Below, in pieces: positions 8,629 to 17,405 of a DNA stretch of 64,000 bases. The translations under genes were made by a program, and so were the position numbers. Location of the stretch: contig CAYXED010000003.1 in the NCBI GenBank assembly GCA_964463965.1, positions 124,001 to 188,000 of the forward strand. The letters run 5' to 3'. Source of the stretch: UBA2166 sp964463965 (GTDB lineage: Bacteria; Nitrospirota; Nitrospiria; Nitrospirales; UBA2166). Positions within the stretch are counted from its first letter, which is position 1. The number at the start of each line of letters is the position of its first letter. Under the pieces are notes generated by a model. It had not been told where the DNA came from. It saw only the letters and a list, made by a program, of their open reading frames with translations, and did not search any database.

Positions 8629-9423
8629 TCAGGAGTTTGTATTTTGAAATAGGTTTTCGGCAGATTCTCTTTGAAAACCATTAAACAGGTTTCCATTGGG
8701 CATGTGGTAGCGTTTGGCAAATTCATAATAAGTGCCTTTAATTGGGTATGTGCCTTCAGAAAAATCTACTAGATGGATTGCAGCCTCTAAGGATGATTGT
8801 TCAAGAAGAGATTTTTTTGTCCCTTGAATCTCTCCTGTTGCGGTATTTAACGAAAATCCACATTTCTTCAGGTGTAGATTGAAGGTTTTGAGGCTTGCAT
8901 ACTGATTGAAACTATTTATTCCAACTGCAAAGTGGGTAGGGCGAAATCCAAAAGCTACTACCCACGCTGCATAGGCACTTTCATTGTATAATGTTTTATA
9001 GTCTGAAAATGATGGTTTCCAAGGACGTAAAGGGACAAAAAAGTCCCACGTTCCTAAAATGCTACTGGGAATTTGATTCAGTAAGTGATCAATCACTGCT
9101 TGAAACTTGCTGCTAAAGCGGGTGATGTGCAGTTGACTGACAAAGATTTTTGGAAGTACTGGGTTTTGGTGTTCATAGTGTTGAGCTGAAATATGTGTCT
9201 TGGGAAATTCATATTTATCTTTACAGGCATACCCTGCTGTAAGAAATGGACGCATTAACATGTCAATGTTGACAGTTTTCTCATTGAAGGTTCGTAGCGC
9301 AATATGATCGTGTAACACTGAACCTTCTTCTTGGCATAGTAATTTGTATGCAGCAGTAGCAGTGGGGTTTCCTTTTCGAAAGTCTTCCCACCAAGTATCA
9401 AAGAGTGTGTATAGTTTATTCAT
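8629..9423 (-). CDS. DUF1338 / 2-oxoadipate dioxygenase-decarboxylase family protein
   Basis: A 264-residue protein matching the DUF1338 family (HglS/YdcJ), non-heme Fe(II) enzymes with a VOC-like fold. The characterised Pseudomonas member converts 2-oxoadipate to D-2-hydroxyglutarate in lysine breakdown. Visible family features are 'DHIALRTFN' near residue 39 (first metal His), 'RPTHFAVGINSF' (second His) and 'IKGTYYEFAKRY' (metal Glu near the C-terminus). The length is at the short end of the family, which varies. No lysine-catabolism genes are adjacent, so the substrate is not established by context. It starts at ATG 9423, 70 nt upstream of queA on the same strand order. Confidence 0.72.
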   Translation of the reverse strand: MNKLYTLFDTWWEDFRKGNPTATAAYKLLCQEEGSVLHDHIALRTFNEKTVNIDMLMRPFLTAGYACKDKYEFPKTHISAQHYEHQNPVLPKIFVSQLHITRFSSKFQAVIDHLLNQIPSSILGTWDFFVPLRPWKPSFSDYKTLYNESAYAAWVVAFGFRPTHFAVGINSFNQYASLKTFNLHLKKCGFSLNTATGEIQGTKKSLLEQSSLEAAIHLVDFSEGTYPIKGTYYEFAKRYHMPNGNLFNGFQRESAENLFQNTNS

Positions 9424-9493
9424 ATTGTTAAATGTTTCTAATGCATACGAGTTTGTGTTGTTGTGTTCTTTTGCAAAGTACCCATGTGCTTGA

Positions 9494-10519
9494 TTACAAT
9501 ATTAACATGGCATCTCCGTAAGAATAAAAACGATAGTTATTGTCAATAGCCTTTTGGTATGCATCGAGTATGAGTTTTTTTCCTGCAAACGCACATACAA
9601 GCATCAAAAGAGTTGTTTGAGGAAGATGAAAGTTTGTAATCATTGCATCAACAGTTTGAAAACAAAAACCTGGATAGATAAACAGACTCGTTTCCCCATC
9701 CTGGCCCTCTTTGGGGAAATTGCTTTTTGCAACGGTTTCAAGAGCCTTAACTGTAGTTGTGCCTACTGCTATGACTCTGCCGCCTCGTATTTTTGTTTTT
9801 TGTATCTCCTGTAAGGCCTTCTCTGTGACCTGAAAGTATTCAGGCTCCATATAGTGGTTTTCTACTAAACCTTTTTGCATTGGGAGAAATGTGCCTAATC
9901 CTGTGTGTAATGTGATATTTGATATTGATACTTTATTTTCGCAGAGTTCTTTGAGTAGGTTAGGTGTAAAGTGTAGTCCCGCGGTTGGTGCAGCAATGGC
10001 CCCAGGTGTTTTTGCATATACTGTCTGGTAGCGGCCAAAGTCTTCAGCATTAGGTGTCCTTTTTATATATGGAGGAAGTGGGGGCTGCCCTACATTAAAA
10101 ATTTGATCTCGTAAATTTATGCTGCCATGGAAGTGGAGCAACTTTCTTATAGTATTTTGATCTGTAAGTTTTACCGTTGCTGTAATTGAGTTTGAAAATT
10201 CAAGATGTTGGCCTTCTCTTACTTTTCCTCGAACAAATGCTTCCCATGTGTTTAGAGAAACTTCTTTAGTTAAACAACAATCAACTCGTCCTCCACTAGG
10301 ACGTTTATTTCCAATGAGACGTACTGGTATGACTGCAGTATCATTAGTTACCAGGGTGTCCCCTGGGTTTATAAGTTCGGGTAAGTCCTTAAATTGGTAG
10401 TGGCTTATTTTGTGGGTGGCTCTGGATAGCACCATGAGTTTGGAGTGATCACGTGGGGTAATAGGATTTTGTGCAATTCGTGATGGATCTAGTGAATAAT
10501 TAAAATCTTGAACTCTCAT
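9494..10519 (-). CDS. queA: S-adenosylmethionine:tRNA ribosyltransferase-isomerase
   Basis: A 341-residue QueA, which transfers and isomerises the ribose of SAM onto 7-aminomethyl-7-deazaguanine-34 in tRNA to form epoxyqueuosine. Family motifs are present: 'FNYSLDPSRIAQNP' at the N-terminus, 'LVTNDTAVIPVRL', 'PPLPPYIKR', 'GAIAAPTAGLHFT', 'LHTGLGTFLP', 'VIAVGTTTVKALET', 'TNFHLPQTTLLMLVCAF' and terminal 'YRFYSYGDAMLI'. The length is normal. The ATG at 10519 gives the standard N-terminus. It is transcribed divergently from bolA across an 85-nt spacer that must hold both promoters. Confidence 0.97.
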   Translation of the reverse strand: MRVQDFNYSLDPSRIAQNPITPRDHSKLMVLSRATHKISHYQFKDLPELINPGDTLVTNDTAVIPVRLIGNKRPSGGRVDCCLTKEVSLNTWEAFVRGKVREGQHLEFSNSITATVKLTDQNTIRKLLHFHGSINLRDQIFNVGQPPLPPYIKRTPNAEDFGRYQTVYAKTPGAIAAPTAGLHFTPNLLKELCENKVSISNITLHTGLGTFLPMQKGLVENHYMEPEYFQVTEKALQEIQKTKIRGGRVIAVGTTTVKALETVAKSNFPKEGQDGETSLFIYPGFCFQTVDAMITNFHLPQTTLLMLVCAFAGKKLILDAYQKAIDNNYRFYSYGDAMLIL

Positions 10520-10604
10520 TCTATTGTTTCCCAGGATTGCGTTTTGGCTATGCGCGTTGGTATCATAAGGTGTTGATTTACAGCGTTATGGGAGACTAAG
10601 GTAC

Positions 10605-10844
10605 ATGATTACAAATGATGTTATGACTGCATATATTCAACGCGCTATGCCAGACGCGGTTGTGTCAGTGGTTGATCTAAAAGGCACGATGGATCACTTT
10701 AAGCTTAAAGTCGTTTCCGAAGCATTTGTTGGAAAGCAAATTATGGATCGACATCGAATGATCTATCAAGCATTGGATGAGCCTATGAAAGATGGTCGTA
10801 TTCACGCACTTGAGATCACAGCCGAAGCTACAGACGGATCGTAA
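10605..10844 (+). CDS. BolA/IbaG family iron-sulfur handling protein
   Basis: A 79-residue BolA-fold protein. 'DHFKLKVVSEAFVGKQIMDRHRMIYQAL' followed by 'GRIHALEITAE' matches the BolA2/IbaG type, with the conserved His in 'RHRMIY' that helps ligate a [2Fe-2S] cluster shared with a monothiol glutaredoxin. The next gene, 23 nt downstream, is exactly such a glutaredoxin, so the pair probably forms a BolA-Grx heterodimer for Fe-S trafficking or sensing. The protein is small and full length. The ATG at 10605 has only a modest upstream purine stretch (GGGAGAC, about 10 nt away). Confidence 0.92.
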   Translation: MITNDVMTAYIQRAMPDAVVSVVDLKGTMDHFKLKVVSEAFVGKQIMDRHRMIYQALDEPMKDGRIHALEITAEATDGS

Positions 10845-10867
10845 ATTTTATAAAGGGGGAGAGTAGC

Positions 10868-11191
10868 ATGTCCGATCCTATTCAGGAAGAAATTGAGAAC
10901 GAGATTAAGGATAACAAGATTCTTGTTTACGGTAAAGGGACAAAAATGCAGCCAATGTGTGGATTTACTGCAGAAACGATGCAGTTTTTCGACAAATATG
11001 GATATGAGTACGAGCTACTTGATGTTTTGCAAAACCCTGAGAAACGAGAAGTTCTGACGCGAATGACTAATTGGCCAACTCTGCCTAAGGTCTTTATTGA
11101 TGGAACTTTCTATGGGGATACTGATGTGCTTGATCCAATGGAAGCCAAGGGTGAGATAGAGCCTTTGTTAAAAAAGGCTTTCGGAAAATAA
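10868..11191 (+). CDS. grxD: Monothiol glutaredoxin, Grx4 type
   Basis: A 107-residue monothiol glutaredoxin that binds a glutathione-ligated [2Fe-2S] cluster and delivers it to targets, with BolA as likely partner (adjacent upstream gene). It shows 'ILVYGKGTKMQPMCGFTAETMQFF', the family 'WPTLPKVFIDGTFYGDTDVL' glutathione-binding stretch, and a C-terminal helix. The active site reads CGFT instead of the near-universal CGFS, a conservative change that keeps the single cysteine. A good ribosome site (GGGGGAGAG) precedes ATG 10868. Confidence 0.95.
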   Translation: MSDPIQEEIENEIKDNKILVYGKGTKMQPMCGFTAETMQFFDKYGYEYELLDVLQNPEKREVLTRMTNWPTLPKVFIDGTFYGDTDVLDPMEAKGEIEPLLKKAFGK

Positions 11192-11214
11192 TATAGTATT
11201 TTATAGGTTTTCGG

Positions 11215-11412
11215 ATGGCTCGGCATCGAGTACAATTAACTCCTGAAGAGAAGCATAGGATTTATCTTGAAGAGAAGGTTCGCTTTCAGGTCCAAAAAAG
11301 AATTCGGAGAGAGAGTACAAAACGACGTTTGGGGTTGTTTTTTGGCCTGGGTGCATTGTGTGTACTTGTAATGGCCATCATTGTTCCTGAGCGGGACCAC
11401 CCTAAGTCCTAA
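11215..11412 (+). CDS. Small single-pass membrane protein, unknown
   Basis: A 65-residue protein with a strongly basic, heptad-like N-terminal half (about residues 1-38, rich in Arg, Lys, Glu) and one membrane segment (about 40-57, 'LGLFFGLGALCVLVMAIIV'). The basic half suggests it lies in the cytoplasm and the short tail outside. It sits in line between the glutaredoxin (23 nt upstream) and leuC (37 nt downstream), compatible with co-transcription. I do not recognise the family. The ribosome site is weak, so the coding call rests on the sensible membrane topology and snug spacing. Confidence 0.55.
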   Translation: MARHRVQLTPEEKHRIYLEEKVRFQVQKRIRRESTKRRLGLFFGLGALCVLVMAIIVPERDHPKS

Positions 11413-11449
11413 CCCTGAAGACCAGCATGGAAGTTTTGAGAGGCACTTA

Positions 11450-12859
11450 ATGTCTGCTAGGACGATGTTTGAGAAAATTTGGGCTGACCATGTTGTTCGT
11501 GAAAATGAGGCAGGCACGACATTGCTGTATATTGATCGCCACCTTGTACATGAAGTGACATCTCCTCAGGCATTTGAAGGGCTAAAAATTTCTGGCCGAT
11601 CAGTGCGGCGACCTTCGTTTACTCTGGCAGTACCAGATCACAACGTTCCTACGACTGACCGACGTTTAGGCGTTGCTGATCCAACTAGTGCAAAGCAGAT
11701 TGAGACTTTGGAATCAAACTGCAAGGATTGGGGGATATCTTGTTTTGGGCTTGACGATCCTCGTCAAGGAATTGTTCATGTAATTGGTCCTGAACAGGGT
11801 TTTACTCTCCCAGGAATGACTATTGTGTGCGGAGATTCTCATACGTCAACTCATGGAGCATTTGGCGCGTTAGCCTTTGGTATTGGGACGAGTGAAGTCG
11901 AGCATGTTCTGGCGACGCAGTGTTTATTGCAAACCAAGCCACTTACCATGCTTATTCAGGTTGATGGGACTCTCTCGGCTCATTGTTCTGCAAAAGATAT
12001 TATTCTTGCAATTATTGAGAAAATAGGAACGGCCGGCGCCACAGGATATGTCATTGAATATGCGGGTGAATCAATACGAGCGCTCTCAATGGAAGGCCGT
12101 ATGACTCTATGTAATATGTCGATTGAAGCTGGAGCACGTGCTGGTATGGTTGCCCCAGATAAATTTACCTTTGATTATATTGCAGGAAGGCCCCTTGCTC
12201 CTTCTGGGAAGGCATTTGATGCTGCGGTTAATGCGTGGAAAAATCTTTCCACAGATTCAGGTGCACATTTTGATAAAGTAATTAATCTGGATGCTAAAGA
12301 TATCGCTCCTCAAGTCACATGGGGGACTAGTCCTGGTATGGGGACTGCCGTGGATAAATGTGTGCCTGATCCTAAAGTCATTACTGATGATAAACTCAGA
12401 GTTGCTACCCAGCAGGCACTAGATTACATGGGGTTGGTGGCTGGAACTCCAATTACGGATATTTTAATTGATAAAGCATTTATTGGCTCCTGTACCAATG
12501 CACGTATTGAAGATCTTCGTCTTGCCGCAGCCTATGCAAAGGGTAATAGAGTACATGATCGTGTTCATGCTATTGTTGTTCCGGGTTCGGGTCTGATAAA
12601 GGAACAAGCTGAAAATGAAGGTTTGCATGTAATATTTCAGGAGGCAGGATTTGAATGGCGAGAGGCAGGCTGCTCGATGTGTCTAGCAATGAATCCCGAT
12701 GTGCTCAAGGCGGGTGAGCGTTGTGCTTCTACTAGCAATAGAAATTTTGAAGGACGCCAGGGTAAAGGAGGGCGGACTCATCTTGTTTCTCCCGCGATGG
12801 CAGTTGCGGCTGCAATTGAGGGACATTTTGTGGATATTCGATCATGGATTCATTCGTAA
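11450..12859 (+). CDS. leuC: 3-isopropylmalate dehydratase large subunit
   Basis: A 469-residue aconitase-family enzyme that isomerises 2- and 3-isopropylmalate in leucine synthesis, as a heterodimer with LeuD. The N-terminus 'MFEKIWADHVV' and 'YIDRHLVHEVTSPQAFEGL' are typical. The [4Fe-4S] ligands lie in 'GSCTNARIEDL' and 'GCSMCLAMNPD', and 'VCGDSHTSTHGAFGALAFGIG' is the substrate loop. I chose the ATG at 11450, preceded by GAGAGG, because an upstream in-frame ATG at 11381 would add 23 residues foreign to the family and overlap the previous gene. It overlaps leuD by 16 nt, so translation is coupled. Confidence 0.97.
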   Translation: MSARTMFEKIWADHVVRENEAGTTLLYIDRHLVHEVTSPQAFEGLKISGRSVRRPSFTLAVPDHNVPTTDRRLGVADPTSAKQIETLESNCKDWGISCFGLDDPRQGIVHVIGPEQGFTLPGMTIVCGDSHTSTHGAFGALAFGIGTSEVEHVLATQCLLQTKPLTMLIQVDGTLSAHCSAKDIILAIIEKIGTAGATGYVIEYAGESIRALSMEGRMTLCNMSIEAGARAGMVAPDKFTFDYIAGRPLAPSGKAFDAAVNAWKNLSTDSGAHFDKVINLDAKDIAPQVTWGTSPGMGTAVDKCVPDPKVITDDKLRVATQQALDYMGLVAGTPITDILIDKAFIGSCTNARIEDLRLAAAYAKGNRVHDRVHAIVVPGSGLIKEQAENEGLHVIFQEAGFEWREAGCSMCLAMNPDVLKAGERCASTSNRNFEGRQGKGGRTHLVSPAMAVAAAIEGHFVDIRSWIHS

Positions 12860-13458
12860 ACCTGACGGGGCTTGTTGCTCCGCTTGATCGGTTAAATGTA
12901 GATACTGATCAGATTATTCCCAAGCAATACCTTAAAACCGTTACGCGCACTGGGCTCAAAGAAGGTTTGTTCTATGACTGGCGTCATGCAGATGATGGTG
13001 TGCCGGATCCTACATTTTTTATGAATCAAAAAAAATTTTCTGGAGCATCTATTCTGCTAGCACGAGATAATTTTGGATGTGGTTCGTCACGTGAGCATGC
13101 CCCATGGGCCTTGCTAGATTACGGAATTCGATGTGTAGTTGCACCTAGTTTTGCGGATATTTTTTACAACAACTGTTTTCAAAATGGTATTTTACCAGTT
13201 GTTCTGGCCTCAGATGAAATTGATTTTTTATTTGAAGAGGTTGATAACATTGAAGGTTATCAACTTATGGTTGATCTCAATACTCAAAAGATATCTACTC
13301 CCAATGGTAAACTCTTCTCCTTTGCTGTCGACTCCTTCCGTAAGTCTTGTCTTTTAAATGGCCTTGACACTATTGGACTAACTTTGCAGCATGTGAGTGA
13401 CATTGCCTCCTATGAGGAAAGGCATAAATTGACGGCACCGTGGTTGTTTTTGGATTGA
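12844..13458 (+). CDS. leuD: 3-isopropylmalate dehydratase small subunit
   Basis: A 204-residue LeuD, the swivelling small subunit of isopropylmalate isomerase. Motifs are 'LVAPLDRLNVDTDQIIPKQYLK', 'ILLARDNFGCGSSREHAPWAL' and 'IFYNNCFQNGILPV', all standard for the proteobacterial type. The start codon is inside the end of leuC (16-nt overlap), typical of leuCD. leuA and leuB are not in the window. Length and motifs are normal. Confidence 0.97.
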   Translation: MDSFVNLTGLVAPLDRLNVDTDQIIPKQYLKTVTRTGLKEGLFYDWRHADDGVPDPTFFMNQKKFSGASILLARDNFGCGSSREHAPWALLDYGIRCVVAPSFADIFYNNCFQNGILPVVLASDEIDFLFEEVDNIEGYQLMVDLNTQKISTPNGKLFSFAVDSFRKSCLLNGLDTIGLTLQHVSDIASYEERHKLTAPWLFLD

Positions 13459-13509
13459 TCCTCTTCGAGAGATATTCTGATCTACTAAGCCTTGCCTTTA
13501 AGTACTCTG

Positions 13510-15831
13510 ATGAAGCGTAATGTGTCTGAACGCTACGCTCGTCTTCTCTTAAAATATCCTTGGCCTTTTATTATTTTTCCTCTCTTTTTATTTTCTTGGG
13601 GAGCAGTAGGCGCGTTGGATATCGGTATTAATTCTAGTTACCGTGTATTTTTTGGATCCAACAACCCTCAATTGCAAGCTTTTGATGATTTTCAATCTAT
13701 TTATGTTAAAGATGATAATGTTGCTGTTGTCATTCATCATCCAACCCAAGTTGTGTTTTCCAATGAAGTTCTTGCAACTGTCCTCTCTCTCTCTCAGAAA
13801 CTTTGGAAAAGTGAATATGTTACCCGCGTTGATTCAATTACAAATTATCAGCATACAGATGTTATTGATGATGAGCTTATTGTTAACGATCTAGTGGAGT
13901 CTTTGCCGTTAAGTAATGCTCAATTACAAATAAAAGAGTCAATTGCTTTGGCAGAGCCATTGCTACGTGGGCTACTTCTGTCTTCAGATGGTAAAACAAC
14001 ACAAATTAATGCGCGGGTTCTTTTTCCTTCTTTAGAAGAAAATCCAAATGTTGCAAGCGATATTTATGCTTCCGTTAAGAGTCTTGTGAAAGAGGAGCGT
14101 CTAAAGTATCCAGATATTAACTATTACATCACTGGAATTGTTGCGACAAATCACGCTTTTGCAAGAACCCCAGAAGATGAGATGAAAAAAATGATACCAC
14201 TCATGCTGGGATTAACGGTGATTCTTTTGGTACTGCTTGTAAGGTCATTATGGGGTGTAGTCCTTCCTTTAATTCTAGTTCTATTTTCAGTCGTGTTTAC
14301 ACTTGGAGTGGCAGGGCATTTTAATATATTGCTTACACCGGTTTCTTTCACATTCCCACAGATCTTGCTGGCAATAGCCATCGCATATTCTATTCACATT
14401 GTAGTCACTTATTCACGGTTGAGGCGTGAGGGAGTTGAACAGGATAACGCAGTAGTCATTACCATTGTAAAAAACTTAAAGCCTGTTTTTTTGACCGCAC
14501 TGACTACAGCAATTGGGTTTTTTTCAATGATACTTAATGAAGTTCCACCAGTTCGAGACTTGGGCGTTTTAGTTGGCACTGGAGTTTTTTTTATATTTGT
14601 TTTTTCTGTAACGTTTTTGCCCGCTTTATTGTTGATTTGTCCTTGTAGAATCAAACCGGAGATTTCCGTAGTTCATCCTTCTGATGCATATCAAAAAGAT
14701 TGGACAATTTCTCTTGGAAAATTTGTTGTTCAAAACTCTCGGCCATTGCTGTATGCCTTGATATTGATCACTGTGCTTGGCAGTATATTTATTCTGAAAC
14801 TTGAGTATGATGATAATCCACTAAATTATTTTAAAGTTGGTAATTGGCATCGTGATGCAACAGAGTTTGTTGATGCTAATTTGACAGGGGTCATGTTTAC
14901 GGACTATTCCCTTTTGAGTGGAAAAGAGAATGGGATTACTGATCCGGAGTTTTTGTCAAAAGTCCAGGCGTTTGCTCGCTATGTCACGACTATACCAGAA
15001 GTCGCTCATGTTAATTCTATCGTTCCCATTATAAAGAGGCTGAATAGAAATTTACATGGGGATGATCCACTCTTTTATCGTTTGCCTGAAACGAGCGAAC
15101 TCGCGGCCCAATACTTGTTGCTTTATACACTGTCGCTCCCTTTTGGATTAGACCTTACAAACCAGATTAATGTTGACTATTCAAGTACTCGCGTGACAGT
15201 TATGATGCACAAAGTTACTGGGAAAAGGCATATAGAAATCCTTAACCAAATTGATGGTTGGGTAAAGCAAAATATGCCAGAGGTTAAAGCTCAAGGGGTT
15301 GGTACTTGGGTTATGTTTACCTACTTAGGCCAACGAGTCATTTCTGGAATGATCAATAGTCTTTTCTTGGCACTGATTTTAATTACTCTTGTGTGTATCC
15401 TTACGTTTAGGTCAATTCGGTTTGGATTAATTAGCTTAATTCCAAATGCACTTCCAATCATGCTCACATTTGGAGTATGGGGCCTTTTAGGAGATCATAT
15501 TGATTTTGCAGTTTCTATTGTCGCTACAGCAGCATTGGGCGTGATAATCGATGACACAATACATCTTTTGGTTCGGTATCGTAAAGGTCTTGAGAGCGGC
15601 ATGTTATCAGGAGATGCCTTCAAGCATGCATTGCATGATGTTGGACATGCATTGCTCTTTACCTCTGTGATCCTAGTCGTTGCATTTGGACTATTTTTAT
15701 TATCTGACTTTCGAGTCAATTCGAGTATGGGGGCAATGATTAGTCTTTCCCTTGCATTTGCATTGGCCTTTGATTTTTTGTGTTTGCCAGGAGTACTTAT
15801 GAAGCTAGATGGAAAAAAGCAATTAAGGTGA
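13510..15831 (+). CDS. RND superfamily exporter, HAE3/MMPL type
   Basis: A protein of 773 residues from ATG 13510; an in-frame TTG at 13492 would add six. It has the RND layout: a membrane segment near residues 20-40, a periplasmic loop, a five-helix bundle (about 235-410), a sixth crossing, a second periplasmic loop (about 450-630), and a final bundle. Paired sterol-sensing-like motifs are 'AIAIAYSIHIVVTYSRLRR' and 'ALGVIIDDTIHLLVRYRKG'; the Asp pair in IDD is the probable proton relay. The family (hydrophobe/amphiphile efflux-3) moves lipids and hydrophobic compounds. No membrane-fusion partner is adjacent, as is common in HAE3. The cargo is unknown. It ends convergent with gspE, 27 nt away. 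Confidence 0.88.
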   Translation: MKRNVSERYARLLLKYPWPFIIFPLFLFSWGAVGALDIGINSSYRVFFGSNNPQLQAFDDFQSIYVKDDNVAVVIHHPTQVVFSNEVLATVLSLSQKLWKSEYVTRVDSITNYQHTDVIDDELIVNDLVESLPLSNAQLQIKESIALAEPLLRGLLLSSDGKTTQINARVLFPSLEENPNVASDIYASVKSLVKEERLKYPDINYYITGIVATNHAFARTPEDEMKKMIPLMLGLTVILLVLLVRSLWGVVLPLILVLFSVVFTLGVAGHFNILLTPVSFTFPQILLAIAIAYSIHIVVTYSRLRREGVEQDNAVVITIVKNLKPVFLTALTTAIGFFSMILNEVPPVRDLGVLVGTGVFFIFVFSVTFLPALLLICPCRIKPEISVVHPSDAYQKDWTISLGKFVVQNSRPLLYALILITVLGSIFILKLEYDDNPLNYFKVGNWHRDATEFVDANLTGVMFTDYSLLSGKENGITDPEFLSKVQAFARYVTTIPEVAHVNSIVPIIKRLNRNLHGDDPLFYRLPETSELAAQYLLLYTLSLPFGLDLTNQINVDYSSTRVTVMMHKVTGKRHIEILNQIDGWVKQNMPEVKAQGVGTWVMFTYLGQRVISGMINSLFLALILITLVCILTFRSIRFGLISLIPNALPIMLTFGVWGLLGDHIDFAVSIVATAALGVIIDDTIHLLVRYRKGLESGMLSGDAFKHALHDVGHALLFTSVILVVAFGLFLLSDFRVNSSMGAMISLSLAFALAFDFLCLPGVLMKLDGKKQLR

Positions 15832-15858
15832 TGTAGTTGGATTTACAGTAGGTGACTT

Positions 15859-17394
15859 TTAGTCTTCTTGTGTGACTCTCCTCACCTCGTCAATGGTTGT
15901 TACTCCCGCAGAAATTTTTTGCCACCCATCTTGCCTTAATGTTCGCATGCCTTGCTCGAGCGCAGTATCTCGAAGAGCCTTGGATTCTGGCCGTTGAATA
16001 ATTAGTTTTCGAATACTATCTGTACAAGAGAGAAGTTCGTAAATTCCTGACCTCCCATAATACCCAGTATCGCCACAATGCCAGCATCCTTTTCCATGTT
16101 TAAAGGTTGGTGTAGATAAGTGTTTTGTAACTTCACGGTACTCTTTGAGAAATCCAGGGTCAGGGTCAAATGGGCTACTGCATTCAGTACATACTAAACG
16201 AACGAGGCGTTGTGCAAGAACGCCTATAATGGATGATGCTAATAAATAATCTTCAAGTCCCATTTCAAGGAGGCGTGTAATTGCTCCAGCTGCGTCATTG
16301 GTATGTAATGTCGAAAAGACTAGGTGGCCTGTGAGTGCAGATTGAATTGCAATTTCTGCAGTTTCCCTATCTCGAATTTCTCCTACCATAATCACGTCAG
16401 GGTCTTGACGTACTATGCTACGTAGTCCATTTGCAAATGATAACCCTATTTCAGGTTTTGTCTGTATCTGGTTTACCCCTCGGAGTTGATATTCTATTGG
16501 GTCTTCAACTGTAATGATTTTTTTCTCTGGGGAATTAATCTTTTCTAAAGTGGCATAGAGTGTTGTAGTTTTTCCACTTCCGGTGGGACCTGTAACGAGA
16601 ATCATGCCATGCGGACGAGTGATCATTTTTTCAAGGGACTCTCTGATGTCATCTGGAAATCCTAGGCTGACGAGGTTTAATGTTAGGTTTCCTCGATCAA
16701 GGATTCTCATGACAACGCTTTCACCGTACATCGTAGGCAAAGTCGATACTCGAAAATCAATATGTTTGCCACCAATTTTGAGTTTGATTCTTCCATCTTG
16801 TGGGAGACGACGTTCAGCAATATTAAGTTTTGCCATAATTTTTATTCGTGAAGTAATAGCAGCCTGTAGATGTGCAGGAGGAGATTCAGCGTTATGGAGT
16901 ACCCCATCAATGCGGTAACGAACCTGGAATTGGTTTTCAAATGGTTCAAAATGAATGTCACTTGCTCTAGCATCAAGGGCTCGAGTAATAATCAGGTTAA
17001 CAAGTCGAATTACGGGTGCTTCTGATGCGACATCTTGAAGGTGCTTGATATCATCTTCTTCATGGGCGTCTGTTAAAACTTGGGTGAGCTCCTGGTTTTC
17101 TGGGAGCATATCCCCAATAATCTCTCCCATGGCAGAGTGCTTGTCATAGAATTGCGTGATGGCCGTGAGAATATCTTCTGAAGAACTTGCATGACTTATA
17201 ACCTCGTGCCCTGTTGCGAGTTGAATAGCATCTACTGTTGCCATATTTGTTGGGTCTGCCATGGCAACTGTAAGACAGTTGCCCACAAGTGTTAGAGGAA
17301 AAACATGCTGTTCCTTTAAAAATTTTAATGGAAGAGTTTGGCAATAATATGGTTCTGTGGGGAAATCGTTAAGATGGAGTGTTTGCTGGGACAT
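15859..17394 (-). CDS. gspE: Type II secretion ATPase GspE
   Basis: A 511-residue cytoplasmic hexameric ATPase that powers pseudopilus assembly. It has the N-terminal T2SSE_N domain (about 1-145), Walker A 'GPTGSGKTTTLYA' (about 269-281), the Asp box 'IITVEDPIEY', Walker B 'IMVGEIRDRETAEIAIQSALTGH', a His box 'STLHTNDAAGAITRLLEMG', and a tetracysteine zinc site formed by 'CTEC' and 'CWHC'. It is the last gene of the minus-strand T2SS operon, 11 nt after the second secretin. It could in principle be a PilB, but no type IV pilin genes are present. Confidence 0.95.
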   Translation of the reverse strand: MSQQTLHLNDFPTEPYYCQTLPLKFLKEQHVFPLTLVGNCLTVAMADPTNMATVDAIQLATGHEVISHASSSEDILTAITQFYDKHSAMGEIIGDMLPENQELTQVLTDAHEEDDIKHLQDVASEAPVIRLVNLIITRALDARASDIHFEPFENQFQVRYRIDGVLHNAESPPAHLQAAITSRIKIMAKLNIAERRLPQDGRIKLKIGGKHIDFRVSTLPTMYGESVVMRILDRGNLTLNLVSLGFPDDIRESLEKMITRPHGMILVTGPTGSGKTTTLYATLEKINSPEKKIITVEDPIEYQLRGVNQIQTKPEIGLSFANGLRSIVRQDPDVIMVGEIRDRETAEIAIQSALTGHLVFSTLHTNDAAGAITRLLEMGLEDYLLASSIIGVLAQRLVRLVCTECSSPFDPDPGFLKEYREVTKHLSTPTFKHGKGCWHCGDTGYYGRSGIYELLSCTDSIRKLIIQRPESKALRDTALEQGMRTLRQDGWQKISAGVTTIDEVRRVTQED

Positions 17395-17405
17395 TTGTCT
17401 GCCTT

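Noticed and set aside
16583..16918. 111-residue plus-strand frame inside gspE
   Set aside because: Antisense shadow; composition (Arg/Ser/Pro rich) and lack of motifs do not fit a gene.
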